64,000 bases of DNA from Collimonas arenae. GTDB lineage: Bacteria; Pseudomonadota; Gammaproteobacteria; Burkholderiales; Burkholderiaceae_D. Position 1 is the first letter of the stretch, and each line of letters starts with the position of its first letter. Under the pieces are notes generated by a model. It did not search any database. It worked only from the letters and a program-made list of their open reading frames with translations, and was not told the DNA's origin. A program made the position numbers and the translations under genes. Below are positions 37,819-48,265 of this stretch, piece by piece. The DNA is taken from NCBI RefSeq assembly GCF_001584165.1, contig NZ_CP013233.1:496001-560000 (forward strand), given 5' to 3'.

Positions 37819-38724
37819 TTATGCAGTCGAAACCAGGGTCGGGACAGGCGCTTGCAATGCTTTCAGCATTTGCTGCGCCTCCAGCCAGCGCCGCAGATCG
37901 GCAAATACCCGTTCCGAGCCAATTTCATTAAATAGCTCGTGATACATGCCTTCGTAGTGTTGAAAGGTGCCGATAGCTGGTTGCAGCGCGTCGAAGAAGC
38001 GTTGACTGCCTTGCGGATCGACCAGGCGGTCATCGCCGGCTACCAGCAGCAGCGTTGGGATAGCCAGCGTCGGCGCATGGGCCAGCGAAAACTCGCCGGC
38101 TTTCAGCATGCTGGTCAGCAGGCGTGCACTGATTTTGTCGTGCACCAGTGGATCGTTACTGTAGGCGGGAGCGACCGCAGGATCGTGCGACAGGTGATTG
38201 GTCGAGAGACCGTTCGGTACTGCGACACCGGGAGCCAGCGTCGACATCACCTTGAGCAGGCCCAGCTGGATCGCGCTCAATGGCAGGGCCAGGCCCGGGG
38301 AAGACAGGATCAAGCCACGCAGCGGCGACATCTGCGCTGTGGCGAAGCGGGCCGCGAACAGGCCGCCCATGCTGTGGCCGAACAGCAGAGGCGCGGTCGA
38401 CGGCAAATCGGGATAGTCCAGGGTTTGCTGCTGCGCGAGGTCATCCAGTACGACCTTGGCGTCGCGCAATATGGCGGTGCTGTCAGGCACATCGCCGCGC
38501 TTGCCGCCGGAGCGGCCGTGGCCGCGGTGATCGTAACTGCGAACCGCGAGGCCGCAGCGATTGAAGAAGCGCACCACATGGGCATAACGCCCTGAGTGTT
38601 CGCCCAGTCCGTGCAACAGCAGGATACTGCCGGCAACCGGCACGCCGGGAGCCAGCGGCCAATCGGTGACGAAGAGAGAAACGCCGTCGTCGGTCGTAAG
38701 CTGCTGCTCACGAACTGAGGCCAT
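37819..38724 (-). CDS. Alpha/beta hydrolase, monoacylglycerol-lipase-like
   Basis: A 301-residue serine hydrolase. ILLLHGLGEHSGRYAHV contains the oxyanion HG motif, Ser118 is the nucleophile (LLFGHSMGGLFAARF), the acid is in LLLVAGDDRLVDP and the base in EGMYHELFNE. YDHRGHGRSGGKRGDV is typical of monoacylglycerol lipases and lysophospholipases. No signal peptide. It starts 2 bp after the DUF1840 gene, so the two form an operon. Confidence 0.9.
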   Translation of the reverse strand: MASVREQQLTTDDGVSLFVTDWPLAPGVPVAGSILLLHGLGEHSGRYAHVVRFFNRCGLAVRSYDHRGHGRSGGKRGDVPDSTAILRDAKVVLDDLAQQQTLDYPDLPSTAPLLFGHSMGGLFAARFATAQMSPLRGLILSSPGLALPLSAIQLGLLKVMSTLAPGVAVPNGLSTNHLSHDPAVAPAYSNDPLVHDKISARLLTSMLKAGEFSLAHAPTLAIPTLLLVAGDDRLVDPQGSQRFFDALQPAIGTFQHYEGMYHELFNEIGSERVFADLRRWLEAQQMLKALQAPVPTLVSTA

Positions 38725-38726
38725 TA

Positions 38727-39071
38727 TCAGACGCCCCAGAGTACGTCGTTATTGTGCTTGTGCGCTTCGCGCAGCATTTCCAGGAGCGGGTGAATGCGGC
38801 TGGCGAAATTGACAGTCTGCACCGGCTCGTGGCCGCTGTCATCGCCGGCTTCATTGTGATGGGCGGCGATGTCGTGCTGGACGCTGTCGGATGCCGGGTG
38901 GGCGCGGCTTTCCGATGTCTCGGCTTCCAGTTTGGCGATAGCGGCTGCGCCTTCGGCTGCCGTGATAACGCCGATCTTGACGTCTTTATTCAGCAGGTCG
39001 AGGATGCGCTTGGCGTCTTGTTCAAACATGATCACTTCGGCCGACGCTTTGGATTTGAAAGTAACTAACAT
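38727..39071 (-). CDS. DUF1840 domain-containing protein
   Basis: A 114-residue protein. The start MLVTFKSKASAEVIMFEQDA and the end RIHPLLEMLREAHKHNNDVLWGV are diagnostic of DUF1840, a small family of betaproteobacteria with unknown function. Residues 50-85 are acidic and His-rich, of low complexity. It is cotranscribed with the lipase downstream. Confidence 0.88.
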   Translation of the reverse strand: MLVTFKSKASAEVIMFEQDAKRILDLLNKDVKIGVITAAEGAAAIAKLEAETSESRAHPASDSVQHDIAAHHNEAGDDSGHEPVQTVNFASRIHPLLEMLREAHKHNNDVLWGV

Positions 39072-39224
39072 AAAACCTCAAGATATTGTTTTTGATAAAA
39101 AGGACATTGTACAGAATACTTCTTTGTCGGGCGGTTTGCCACCGCTGTCACTGCTGGTTACAGTGCTTGCTGTAAGGATCCTGCATTGACCGGAATGTGG
39201 CTGTAATGATAACGCTTGCGGACA

Positions 39225-39764
39225 CTAATTGTGCTTGAAAGACGCGATGAAGGTTTCGGCATTTTCGCGCGAAACTGCCTTTTCCGGGCCCATCACGATT
39301 ACCTGGTAGATTTCTCTGTCCTGGCTGACAAAGTGTCCGAACAGAACTTCCGCCTTGCCGTCGCGGGTGCTGCCGACCGCCTCGACGTCGACACTGGCCG
39401 AGGAGCCTTGTGCGTTTGCGACTGCGCTGGTTTTCTCCGCCTTGACGGTACCGTTGATGTTTTTACAAGTGCGGTTTTCATCGCGCCCAGCGCCGCCTGC
39501 GCCTTGGCGGCGTCCGGCAGGGTGGCGCTGCCGACGGCAAAGACCATGTCGTCGACCTTGGCGGCAGTCATTGTCATCGTGACTTGGGTGCCGTCGAGAT
39601 CGATCTGGCGCGCAAATGTCGCCGGCTTGGCCGGCAGCAGGACGCTGTAGGAAGCGTCCTTGCCGCGCACTTCGCGCCAGTTGAATTTGGGAGAGCAGGC
39701 ACCGAGCAGCAGCACGGCGCACAGCAACAGGGAGCGGACAGGAAAGGTCGGTGCTGATTTCACG
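39225..39764 (-). CDS. Hypothetical lipoprotein (frameshifted)
   Basis: About 179 residues. The signal peptide (RSLLLCAVLLLGAC) ends in a lipobox with the Cys at about residue 22. The mature part has DASYSVLLPAKPATFARQIDLDG and, in the second half, GKAEVLFGHFVSQDREIYQVIV and ENAETFIASFKHN, features of a small conserved lipoprotein family in Burkholderiales. The frame breaks in the A-run (coding strand) at 39460-39464; adding one base joins TALVKNINGTVKAEKTSA. The start is a GTG at 39764. Function is unknown. Confidence 0.7.
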   Translation of the reverse strand, partial: REISTDLSCPLPVAVRRAAARCLLSQIQLARSARQGRFLQRPAAGQAGDICAPDRSRRHPSHDDNDCRQGRRHGLCRRQRHPAGRRQGAGGAGRDENRTCKNINGTVKAEKTSAVANAQGSSASVDVEAVGSTRDGKAEVLFGHFVSQDREIYQVIVMGPEKAVSRENAETFIASFKHN

Positions 39765-39800
39765 AGATTGAGCAGCGGGCTGCAAAAATGGAAGCAGCCG

Positions 39801-40766
39801 CTATGGTATCTGATGCTGGAAGGTGCGCACACCAAAAACGATGCCGATGCACAGCAGCACGATCCCCGCCACTACCTGCAGGCTGGGCGCGGCGCCGCGG
39901 AAAATAAATGCATACAGCAGCGCGGACAAGGTTTCGAACACGATCAACTGCGCCAGCAGCGCGGTCGGCAGATGCTGGCTGGCCTTGTTCCACAGCAGGA
40001 TGCCGATCCATGAGGCGCACAGACCGATGACCAGCATCAGGCCGACGAATTGCAGCGGCCGCGGGCCGAACGGGAATGCGTAGACGCCGCCCGCCAGTTT
40101 CAGATAGGCGCCGTAGCCGAACAGGCCAACCAGGGCCAAGGGCAAGGTTGCCAAGCCTTGCGCGGTGGCCCAGGTCGATGAACTGATATGCGGATTGGCG
40201 CGCAGGTAACGGGCATTGACGATCGGGTACCAGGTCCATGCCGCGACGCCGCCCAGCGCCAGCAGGCAGCCTAGTACATAATCGAACATGGTGCGGGTGT
40301 TGCCTGGCTCGCTGGCCGCGGCGCGCATGTGCGCCAGCTCGGCGGCGTTGACGCACAGGATGCCGACCAGGATGATGATCAGCGACGGCGCCAACCGGCG
40401 CCAGGCTACGCTCTCTGCGGCATGCCCTGGCGACCAATTGGAAAATACCGAAATCACCACCGGCAAGGTGCCGATCAACATGGTCGGCAGCGGCGCGTCG
40501 GCCAGCTGGATCGCCGTCGCCAGCGCGGCGTAGTACAGCAGATTGCCGATCAGCGACAGTTTAAGTGCGGCGCGCCAGTCGGCCTTGGTCAGCACGGCGA
40601 CGCGCTTGCGGTCAAGCAGGGCCGGCACCAGCGCGATCAGGCCGAAGGCGACATAGCGCCCGAACGACAGCATGATGCCGGGATAGTCGGGCAGCATCAG
40701 CGGCGCAATGAACACCAGTCCCCACATCAGGCCGGCGCCGAGCGCGCACAACAGGCCGGTCAGCAT
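39801..40766 (-). CDS. EamA-type DMT superfamily transporter
   Basis: A 321-residue inner-membrane protein of about ten helices in two repeats, typical of DMT/EamA metabolite exporters. The first repeat starts MLTGLLCALGAGLMWGLVFIAPLM, the second near ALGGVAAWTWYPIVNARYL. Substrate is not known. An AraC-family regulator lies 171 bp upstream on the same strand and may control it. Confidence 0.88.
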   Translation of the reverse strand: MLTGLLCALGAGLMWGLVFIAPLMLPDYPGIMLSFGRYVAFGLIALVPALLDRKRVAVLTKADWRAALKLSLIGNLLYYAALATAIQLADAPLPTMLIGTLPVVISVFSNWSPGHAAESVAWRRLAPSLIIILVGILCVNAAELAHMRAAASEPGNTRTMFDYVLGCLLALGGVAAWTWYPIVNARYLRANPHISSSTWATAQGLATLPLALVGLFGYGAYLKLAGGVYAFPFGPRPLQFVGLMLVIGLCASWIGILLWNKASQHLPTALLAQLIVFETLSALLYAFIFRGAAPSLQVVAGIVLLCIGIVFGVRTFQHQIP

Positions 40767-40937
40767 GGCGAGATGCTCTTAGTGGACAGATGACGTTGCG
40801 CATGATCCGGTGTACGGCAGGCGGGTAATGCGGTAATGATTAGGAATGGCATGGACATTTTGCAGGGCAATCGATCTCGTCGTCCGGCAAACAGTCACAA
40901 CGACCGCCGACTACGACAAACGCTATCATGCCCGGCC

Positions 40938-41774
40938 TCAGCTCAGCGGTCTTGTACCAATTTGCTGTTGATACTGCGCCGGCGTGACGCCATAGGCGCG
41001 CTTGAACCAGCGCGTCAGGTGGCTTTGATCGGTCAGGCCAACCGCCGCGGCGGCATCAGTCGGGGTGCTGCGCTGGGACAGCAAGGTCTTGGCGCGGGTG
41101 GCGCGGCGCGCTTGCAGGTACTGATGCGGTGTCGCGTGGAACTGTGCCGAGAATGCCCTGACGAAGTGAAATACCGACATGCCGGCTTCCGACGCCAGCG
41201 TGTCGATATGCAGGGTCTGGTCGAGATTGGCTTCGATGCAATCGAGCACGCGGCGCATCGCCAGCATGCGTTGCGGACGACTGCCTGTTGCGCTGGCGAG
41301 CGGGCGCAGGTTCTTGCCGTAGCGTTGCGTAACGGCGTCGATCAGCTGCGTGAAGTGCGAGATGAAGGCGAGGTCGTCCGGCGCTTGCCACATGCGCCGG
41401 AACAGCAACTGGAAACTGTCGGCCAGTTGTGGATCATGGGCGGTGGCGTCGGTGAAATAGGCTTCGCTGCCGGTCAGTTCGCGCAGGACCTGCGGCTCGA
41501 TGAACAGCATCTGGTAAGTCCAGCCGGCGGCGACTTCAGCATGGCCGTCGTGCAATTCGTCGGGATTCAGCAGCACCAGCGTACCGGCCGGCGCTACGTG
41601 TTCGGAACCTTTGTGACGAAAGCGCTCGACCCCGGTTTCAATCGCGCCCAGCGAATAGGCGTCGTGCACATGCGGCGCAAACGCGTGGTCGACCAGGCGC
41701 GCCGAATACAATTCCACGCCCGGCAGGTGCGGGCTGGTTTTGAAGGTGACGAATTCGGACGGATGATGGAACAC
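40938..41774 (-). CDS. AraC-family transcriptional regulator
   Basis: A 278-residue regulator. The N-terminal cupin-like domain has HVHDAYSLGAIETGVERFRHKG and LVLLNPDELHDGHAE; the C-terminal pair of helix-turn-helices is HIDTLASEAGMSVFHFVRAF and AAAAVGLTDQSHLTRWFKRAYG. This architecture is common in regulators of amino-acid exporters. Its likely target is the EamA transporter downstream. Confidence 0.92.
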   Translation of the reverse strand: MFHHPSEFVTFKTSPHLPGVELYSARLVDHAFAPHVHDAYSLGAIETGVERFRHKGSEHVAPAGTLVLLNPDELHDGHAEVAAGWTYQMLFIEPQVLRELTGSEAYFTDATAHDPQLADSFQLLFRRMWQAPDDLAFISHFTQLIDAVTQRYGKNLRPLASATGSRPQRMLAMRRVLDCIEANLDQTLHIDTLASEAGMSVFHFVRAFSAQFHATPHQYLQARRATRAKTLLSQRSTPTDAAAAVGLTDQSHLTRWFKRAYGVTPAQYQQQIGTRPLS

Positions 41775-41802
41775 GCTGGCGCACCTGGTTAGTCAGGATG
41801 GC

Positions 41803-42729
41803 TCAGGCCAGGCGCGCCAGATGGCGACGCACCGACAGCACGGCGCCGACCAGGCCGAGGCCGGCGCTGATCGCCAGCAACGCCAGAGTTGCCGTCCAGT
41901 TCAGCGGCAGCAGACGGAATTCCGACGCATACAGGCGGGCGAATTCGGCAATCGCCTGGTTCAGCGGCTGCATGCCGAGCGCCACCGCGCCCAGCGCCAG
42001 GCCGCCGGCACACAGGCCGAGCAATGCGCCAGTGTAATAGAACGGGCGATGGATGAAGGCGTCGGTCGCGCCGACCAGCTTGGCAACGGCAATTTCTTCG
42101 CGCTGCGTCAGCACCTGCAGTCGCACGGTATTGAATACCACCGCCACCACCACAACCGCCAGCGTCGCCGCCAGGAACAGCAATACCAGCCGCAGGATCG
42201 CCAGCAGGGCGGCCAGGCGCTTGACCCATTCCGAGTCGACCTGCACGGTATCGACACCCGGCAGGGCTTTGAGATCGGCGGCAATCACGTCGATGCGCCC
42301 GGCGTCAGGGGCATCGTGGAAACCGGCCAGCTTCAGCACGTAGGCGTCCGGCAGAGGATTCTGGCCCAGCGTGGTCAGCGCATCGTCCATGCCGGTCTTG
42401 TTTTTCAGGCTGATTAGCGCGTCTTCACGCGGCATGAACAGGACCTTGGCGGTGCTATGGTGTTTCTGCAACACGGCATCGATCGGTTTGGCCAGCGCCG
42501 TGGCTTTGTCGCGCGCGGTGTCGAGCGCCATGAAGATGCTGATCTCCGGCTCCACCGCGAGCTGTTCCGATATCGGGCGCACGTTTTCCATTAGCGTCAA
42601 GCCGCCGAACGGCAACGCCAGCGCAATCGCCACCACCAGCACATTCAGTGCAAAGCCGCCGGGCGACTTGAGCAGGTGGGTGAAGGCGTCAGTGAGGGCA
42701 AACCAATGTTGTCGCAACCAGATATTCAT
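41803..42729 (-). CDS. ftsX: Cell division protein FtsX
   Basis: The 308-residue membrane subunit of the FtsEX complex, which couples ATP hydrolysis to activation of septal peptidoglycan amidases. One helix at about 25-45 is followed by a periplasmic domain (about 50-170) and three C-terminal helices. VTQREEIAVAKLVGATDAFIHRPF (starting LTQREEI here) is the family signature before the last helices. It overlaps the ftsE stop by 4 bp. Confidence 0.94.
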   Translation of the reverse strand: MNIWLRQHWFALTDAFTHLLKSPGGFALNVLVVAIALALPFGGLTLMENVRPISEQLAVEPEISIFMALDTARDKATALAKPIDAVLQKHHSTAKVLFMPREDALISLKNKTGMDDALTTLGQNPLPDAYVLKLAGFHDAPDAGRIDVIAADLKALPGVDTVQVDSEWVKRLAALLAILRLVLLFLAATLAVVVVAVVFNTVRLQVLTQREEIAVAKLVGATDAFIHRPFYYTGALLGLCAGGLALGAVALGMQPLNQAIAEFARLYASEFRLLPLNWTATLALLAISAGLGLVGAVLSVRRHLARLA

Positions 42730-43418
42730 GCTGCACCTCCGTTCGAGCGCAGCGCTGAATTCTGCCAGTGGTCGACGATCTGTCCCTGGTCGAGAAACAC
42801 GACGCGATTGGCGCTGTTGAGGAATTGCTCGTCATGGGTTGAGATCAGGCAGGTCACACCGACCGCGTGAAACGACCTGAGCGCATCGAGTACCTTGTTG
42901 GCGTTGTCGCGATCGAGGTTGGCGGTGGGTTCGTCGGCCAGGATGATTTGCGGGCGATTGACGATGGCGCGCGCAATCGAAACGCGCTGCTGCTCGCCGC
43001 CCGACAGCGCTTGCGGATCGCTGGCGGCCTTGTCCAGCAGGCCGACCTTGTCAAGCGCGGCCTGCGCGCGCTTTTCAGCTTCGCTGCGCGTGGCACCGGT
43101 GACCAGCAGCGGCAGCATCACATTGGCCAGCACGGTGCGGTCCTGCAGCAGTTTCTGCTGTTGCAGGATCAGACCCAGGTTGCGCCGCAGGTAAGGCAGG
43201 CCGGAAGATTTCAGCTTGCCGACATTGGCGCCGCTGACAGTCAGGGTGCCGCTGCTGGGGCGCTCGATGGCGGCAATCAGATTGAGCAAGGTCGACTTGC
43301 CGGCGCCGGATGGGCCGGCCAGAAAAATCAGGTCGCCCTTGTTGACCGTCAGCGTGATATCGCGCAGCGCGACCACGTCACGCGCGTATTTCTTGGATAC
43401 CTGGTTGAATTCAATCAT
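42726..43418 (-). CDS. ftsE: Cell division ATP-binding protein FtsE
   Basis: The 230-residue ABC ATPase of FtsEX. Walker A is GPSGAGKSTLLNLI, the signature ALSGGEQQRVSIARAI and Walker B QIILADEPTANLD; the switch His follows in LISTHDEQFL. It starts MIEFNQVSKKY. It lies 67 bp downstream of ftsY, giving the common ftsY-ftsE-ftsX order. Confidence 0.96.
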   Translation of the reverse strand: MIEFNQVSKKYARDVVALRDITLTVNKGDLIFLAGPSGAGKSTLLNLIAAIERPSSGTLTVSGANVGKLKSSGLPYLRRNLGLILQQQKLLQDRTVLANVMLPLLVTGATRSEAEKRAQAALDKVGLLDKAASDPQALSGGEQQRVSIARAIVNRPQIILADEPTANLDRDNANKVLDALRSFHAVGVTCLISTHDEQFLNSANRVVFLDQGQIVDHWQNSALRSNGGAA

Positions 43419-43485
43419 TGCACGAAGTGGTTAGGGTGAGATGGCACGCTTCATCGGCGGCAGAGGAGCCGCCGGCCGGACTGGA

Positions 43486-44607
43486 TCAGGTCAAAAGTGC
43501 GTCTACAAATTCGGTCGCATCGAACGGCTGCAAATCTTCAATCTGTTCGCCGACGCCGATGAAATATACCGGGATTGCGCGGTTGGTGGCAATTGCCGCC
43601 AGCACGCCGCCCTTGGCGGTGCCGTCCAGCTTGGTGATGACCAGGCCGGTCAGGCCGAGCGCATCGTCGAAAACCTTGACCTGGGTCAGCGCGTTCTGGC
43701 CGGTGTTGCCGTCGATGACCAGCAGCACTTCGTGCGGCGCAGTCGCCATGCCTTTGCCGATCACGCGCTTGATTTTCTTGAGTTCGTCCATCAGATGCAA
43801 TTGCGTCGGCAGGCGGCCCGCGGTATCGACCATGACCACGTTGATGCCGCGCGCCTGTGCCGAATGCACGGCATCGAAGGCCACTGCGGCTGGATCGCCG
43901 GATTCCTGGGCGATGACGGTGACGTTGTTGCGCTCACCCCAGATCGTCAATTGTTCGCGTGCAGCAGCGCGGAAAGTATCGCCCGCCGCCAGCAGCACCG
44001 ATTGGTTGTGCGCCTGCAGGTGCTTGGCCAGTTTGCCGATGGTGGTGGTCTTGCCGGCGCCGTTGACGCCGGCGATCATCATCACCAGCGGTTGATGCTG
44101 ATCCAGCACCAGCGGCTTTTGCAAGGGCGTCAACAAATCGATCAGCAAGGTGCGCAGCGCCGCCTTGACCTGCGGTGCCTCAGTGAGTTTGTCTTCCTTG
44201 ACCTTCTTTTTCAGGGCATTGAGCAGGAAATGCGTGGCTTCGACACCGGCGTCGGATACCAGCAGCGCCGATTCCAGCTCTTCATACAAGTCTTCGTCGA
44301 TCTTGGCGCCGACGAACAAGGTGGTCAGGTTGGATGAGGTCTTCGACAGTCCGGTTCTCAGGCGCGACAGCCAAGAGCGCTTTTGCTCGGCGGCGACCGG
44401 CGCGGCGACGATCTCGGCTTCGGTTTCGGCGGTAGCTGTGGGCGCAACCTCCACGGCCGCAGTCGGTGTGACCGTCGGCGGGGCAACCACGGCGGTCACC
44501 GGTGCTGCTGCTGGCGGCAATGCGGCAGGGGTAGCAGGTGCGGCCACTGGTGTTTCTGGCAACGGCGCGGGTTCGACTTTTGGTTTTTTCTTGAAGAAAC
44601 TAAACAT
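43486..44607 (-). CDS. ftsY: Signal recognition particle receptor FtsY
   Basis: A 373-residue SRP receptor that docks ribosome-SRP complexes at the membrane. The N-terminal 85 residues are a low-complexity Ala/Val/Pro/Glu region (MFSFFKKKPKVEPAPLPETP onward), typical of the A domain. The NG domain has MMIAGVNGAGKTTTIGKLAKH (G1), VVMVDTAGRLPTQ (G3) and LTGLVITKLDGTAKGG (G4). I chose the ATG at 44607; upstream in-frame sequence lacks family features. Confidence 0.95.
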   Translation of the reverse strand: MFSFFKKKPKVEPAPLPETPVAAPATPAALPPAAAPVTAVVAPPTVTPTAAVEVAPTATAETEAEIVAAPVAAEQKRSWLSRLRTGLSKTSSNLTTLFVGAKIDEDLYEELESALLVSDAGVEATHFLLNALKKKVKEDKLTEAPQVKAALRTLLIDLLTPLQKPLVLDQHQPLVMMIAGVNGAGKTTTIGKLAKHLQAHNQSVLLAAGDTFRAAAREQLTIWGERNNVTVIAQESGDPAAVAFDAVHSAQARGINVVMVDTAGRLPTQLHLMDELKKIKRVIGKGMATAPHEVLLVIDGNTGQNALTQVKVFDDALGLTGLVITKLDGTAKGGVLAAIATNRAIPVYFIGVGEQIEDLQPFDATEFVDALLT

Positions 44608-44821
44608 CTGAGGCCTGGTCTGGAAGGCAATGAAATAGGGGGTTACAGCGACCCGCTTTGGGCTGCCGGACAAGAGGTACAATCACCGGCATTCTATCAG
44701 AGCGACGCGCTTCGAATTCGGGAACGTCTTGCCGTTTGTGCCAGTATCCGGGTATCTTCGGCGGTCAAATGCGATCGGATGCTCGAAATCCGAGCAAAGC
44801 TCCCCATTTTTATTAAGATTA

Positions 44822-46014
<1,193 letters not shown>

Positions 46015-46087
46015 GCGGCAAGTCGCCAATCGGCATAGAATGATGCAGTAAAGCGGGATCGCCTGATCCCGCGGCAACCTGATTTAA

Positions 46088-46378
<291 letters not shown>

Positions 46379-46379
46379 G

Positions 46380-47237
46380 CTAGAACGCCAATTCCAGTTC
46401 GACTTCCTGGCCTACGCGCAGGATTTTTCCCTCTCCCTCCAGCAAAATCACGTTGACGCCGAAGGTGATGCCGTCATTGACGCGCGGATTGATGCGATAG
46501 GTCATCAAGATGTCCAGCGGGTCGGGACCGTATTCGCCGGTGGCCTGGTCGATCGACGGCATCGGGCAGCGCGCACATGGCTTGACCGGTTGCAGGCTGA
46601 TGTTGCCCGCCTGGATAGTCGCCACGAAATCCTCTTCAAATGCGTCCACGCCATCGATCGCGATATTCGGCCTGAAACGATTCATTGGCAAGGCGGCGCG
46701 GCCCTGCGTCTGTAGCTTGTGGTTCAGGTCGTCCAGCGATCCTTGCGAGATCAGCAGCATTGGATAGCCGTCGGGAAAGTGCGTCGGCACATCGATATCG
46801 TTGGTCCATTTCTTACTCGCCAAGCGTTGTGCGCCGGGATTGAAACGCACCAGCCGGCACGCCATACCGAGTACTTGTGAAAACCAGGTTGCGGCTTGGT
46901 CACCGCAATCGTGCGCCGCGACCGTATCGTCCCAGATGGTGACGGCAAGCGTTGGCGTGTCCGGCGCCAGTTGGGCGGTCGAGACGGTCAGCGGCGCCAT
47001 GCCCGGCGCTTGCACCTGCATCGCGTCCGCATGCAAGGCCGGCACGATCAACGCCATCGCGGGATGCGTGCGCTGCGACAGGAATTGCCCGGCGCTGTCG
47101 ACGACCATCCATTCACGATCATGGATTTGCCGATGGCTGAGGCCGAAGGCCGTGACGGTTGCTTCCTGCAGGTCAATGCCGCGGCAGGATTTGATCGGAT
47201 AGAGTGTCAGGGTGGTGATGGTCGACATCGTATTCAT
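46380..47237 (-). CDS. MOSC domain-containing protein (YcbX-like)
   Basis: A 285-residue molybdenum-cofactor-binding protein. The N-terminal beta-barrel domain (LTLYPIKSCRGIDLQEATV) and the C-terminal MOSC domain are present. The cofactor Cys lies in QPVKPCARCPMPSID, and MNRFRPNIAIDG is a further signature. YcbX-type proteins reduce N-hydroxylated compounds with NADH partners. It lacks the fused ferredoxin domain of E. coli YcbX. Its ATG overlaps the stop of the LysR gene by 4 bp. Confidence 0.92.
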   Translation of the reverse strand: MNTMSTITTLTLYPIKSCRGIDLQEATVTAFGLSHRQIHDREWMVVDSAGQFLSQRTHPAMALIVPALHADAMQVQAPGMAPLTVSTAQLAPDTPTLAVTIWDDTVAAHDCGDQAATWFSQVLGMACRLVRFNPGAQRLASKKWTNDIDVPTHFPDGYPMLLISQGSLDDLNHKLQTQGRAALPMNRFRPNIAIDGVDAFEEDFVATIQAGNISLQPVKPCARCPMPSIDQATGEYGPDPLDILMTYRINPRVNDGITFGVNVILLEGEGKILRVGQEVELELAF

Positions 47238-48142
47238 TCTTCCTTTTGCAATAACGGTTGAGCCAGGATATGGCCCAGCCAGTCCTGAAATTCGGTGATC
47301 GCAGCTTCCTTCCGGGTATCAAATGGCGATACCGAAAAATAGCTGCCACGCGCCGGCGCCGTGATGTCGAACAGGCGCACCAGGCGGCCGCTGGCCAAAT
47401 GGTTGTGCACCAGGCAGCCGCGCGCTAGCGCGATGCCCTGGTCGGCTGCTGCAGCATCAAGCAGATGCATCGGATCGTCATACAGCCCGCCGGTTTGCGG
47501 TTCACCGTGTTTGATCCCGGCGGCAGAAAACCATTGCTCCCAACCGCGATGATGGGCGAAGCGCAGCAAGGGATGGCGTGGCAGATCTTGCGGCGTGACG
47601 TCCGGATGAGCGGCCAAAAAGGCCGGGCTGCATACCGGGAAAATCACTTCTTTGAGCAGGCGCTGGTAGCGGAAATTTTTGTGGCCGACGCGGCCGTACC
47701 AGATGGCGACATCGACGTCGTTGAAAGCGAGTTCGCTCAATTCATGTGCGCTGCGCAGGCTGATGTTGATGTGCGGATGCAAGCTCTGAAACGCCGCCAA
47801 CCGCGGCACCAGCCAAGCGCTGGCGAACGATGGCGAGACGCCGACGCGCAGCGTCTGTCCGCTACGCTTGCGCTCGGTCTGCCCGAGTTGCAGCGCCAGA
47901 TCCAGTGCCGTCAGGGCTTGTCGTACTTCTTCCGCCAGCAGCCGGCCGCTGTCGGTTAGCACCATTTGCCGGCCTTCACGCTGGAACAGCTTGCGCCCGA
48001 TGCGCTGTTCCAGCGCACGGATCTGGTGGCTGACGGCGCTGTGTGTCAGGTGCAGTTCTTCTCCGGCCCGGGTGTAATTACCCAGTCGCGCGGCGGCTTC
48101 AAAGGCGCGCAGGGTCTGGGTTGGCGGCAAGCGTTCGAACAT
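47234..48142 (-). CDS. LysR-family regulator, GcvA-like subgroup
   Basis: A 302-residue LysR regulator. The helix-turn-helix is at residues 10-60 (PTQTLRAFEAAARLGNYTRA, then LHLTHSAVSHQIRALEQRIG), followed by a substrate-binding domain (about 90-300). The AVSHQIRALE form and the overall sequence place it with GcvA-type regulators. It is divergent from an MFS transporter (124 bp between starts) and translationally coupled to the MOSC gene, so either may be a target. Confidence 0.92.
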   Translation of the reverse strand: MFERLPPTQTLRAFEAAARLGNYTRAGEELHLTHSAVSHQIRALEQRIGRKLFQREGRQMVLTDSGRLLAEEVRQALTALDLALQLGQTERKRSGQTLRVGVSPSFASAWLVPRLAAFQSLHPHINISLRSAHELSELAFNDVDVAIWYGRVGHKNFRYQRLLKEVIFPVCSPAFLAAHPDVTPQDLPRHPLLRFAHHRGWEQWFSAAGIKHGEPQTGGLYDDPMHLLDAAAADQGIALARGCLVHNHLASGRLVRLFDITAPARGSYFSVSPFDTRKEAAITEFQDWLGHILAQPLLQKEE

Positions 48143-48265
48143 GTTGGCGTGGATTAAGTATTAATCGGTTAATTTCATTCACATATAAGGATAAAACACT
48201 TCGTTGGCTTTCGTGCGCATTGCTTCTTAATATCAACATATTCCGTTCTAATTGTGCGACCGATC
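48143..48265. promoter_or_regulatory. Divergent promoter region between LysR regulator and MFS transporter
   Basis: A short AT-rich region with TTAAT/ATTAA repeats (about 48155-48172), suitable for a LysR-type T-N11-A site. I cannot define the exact promoters. Confidence 0.4.
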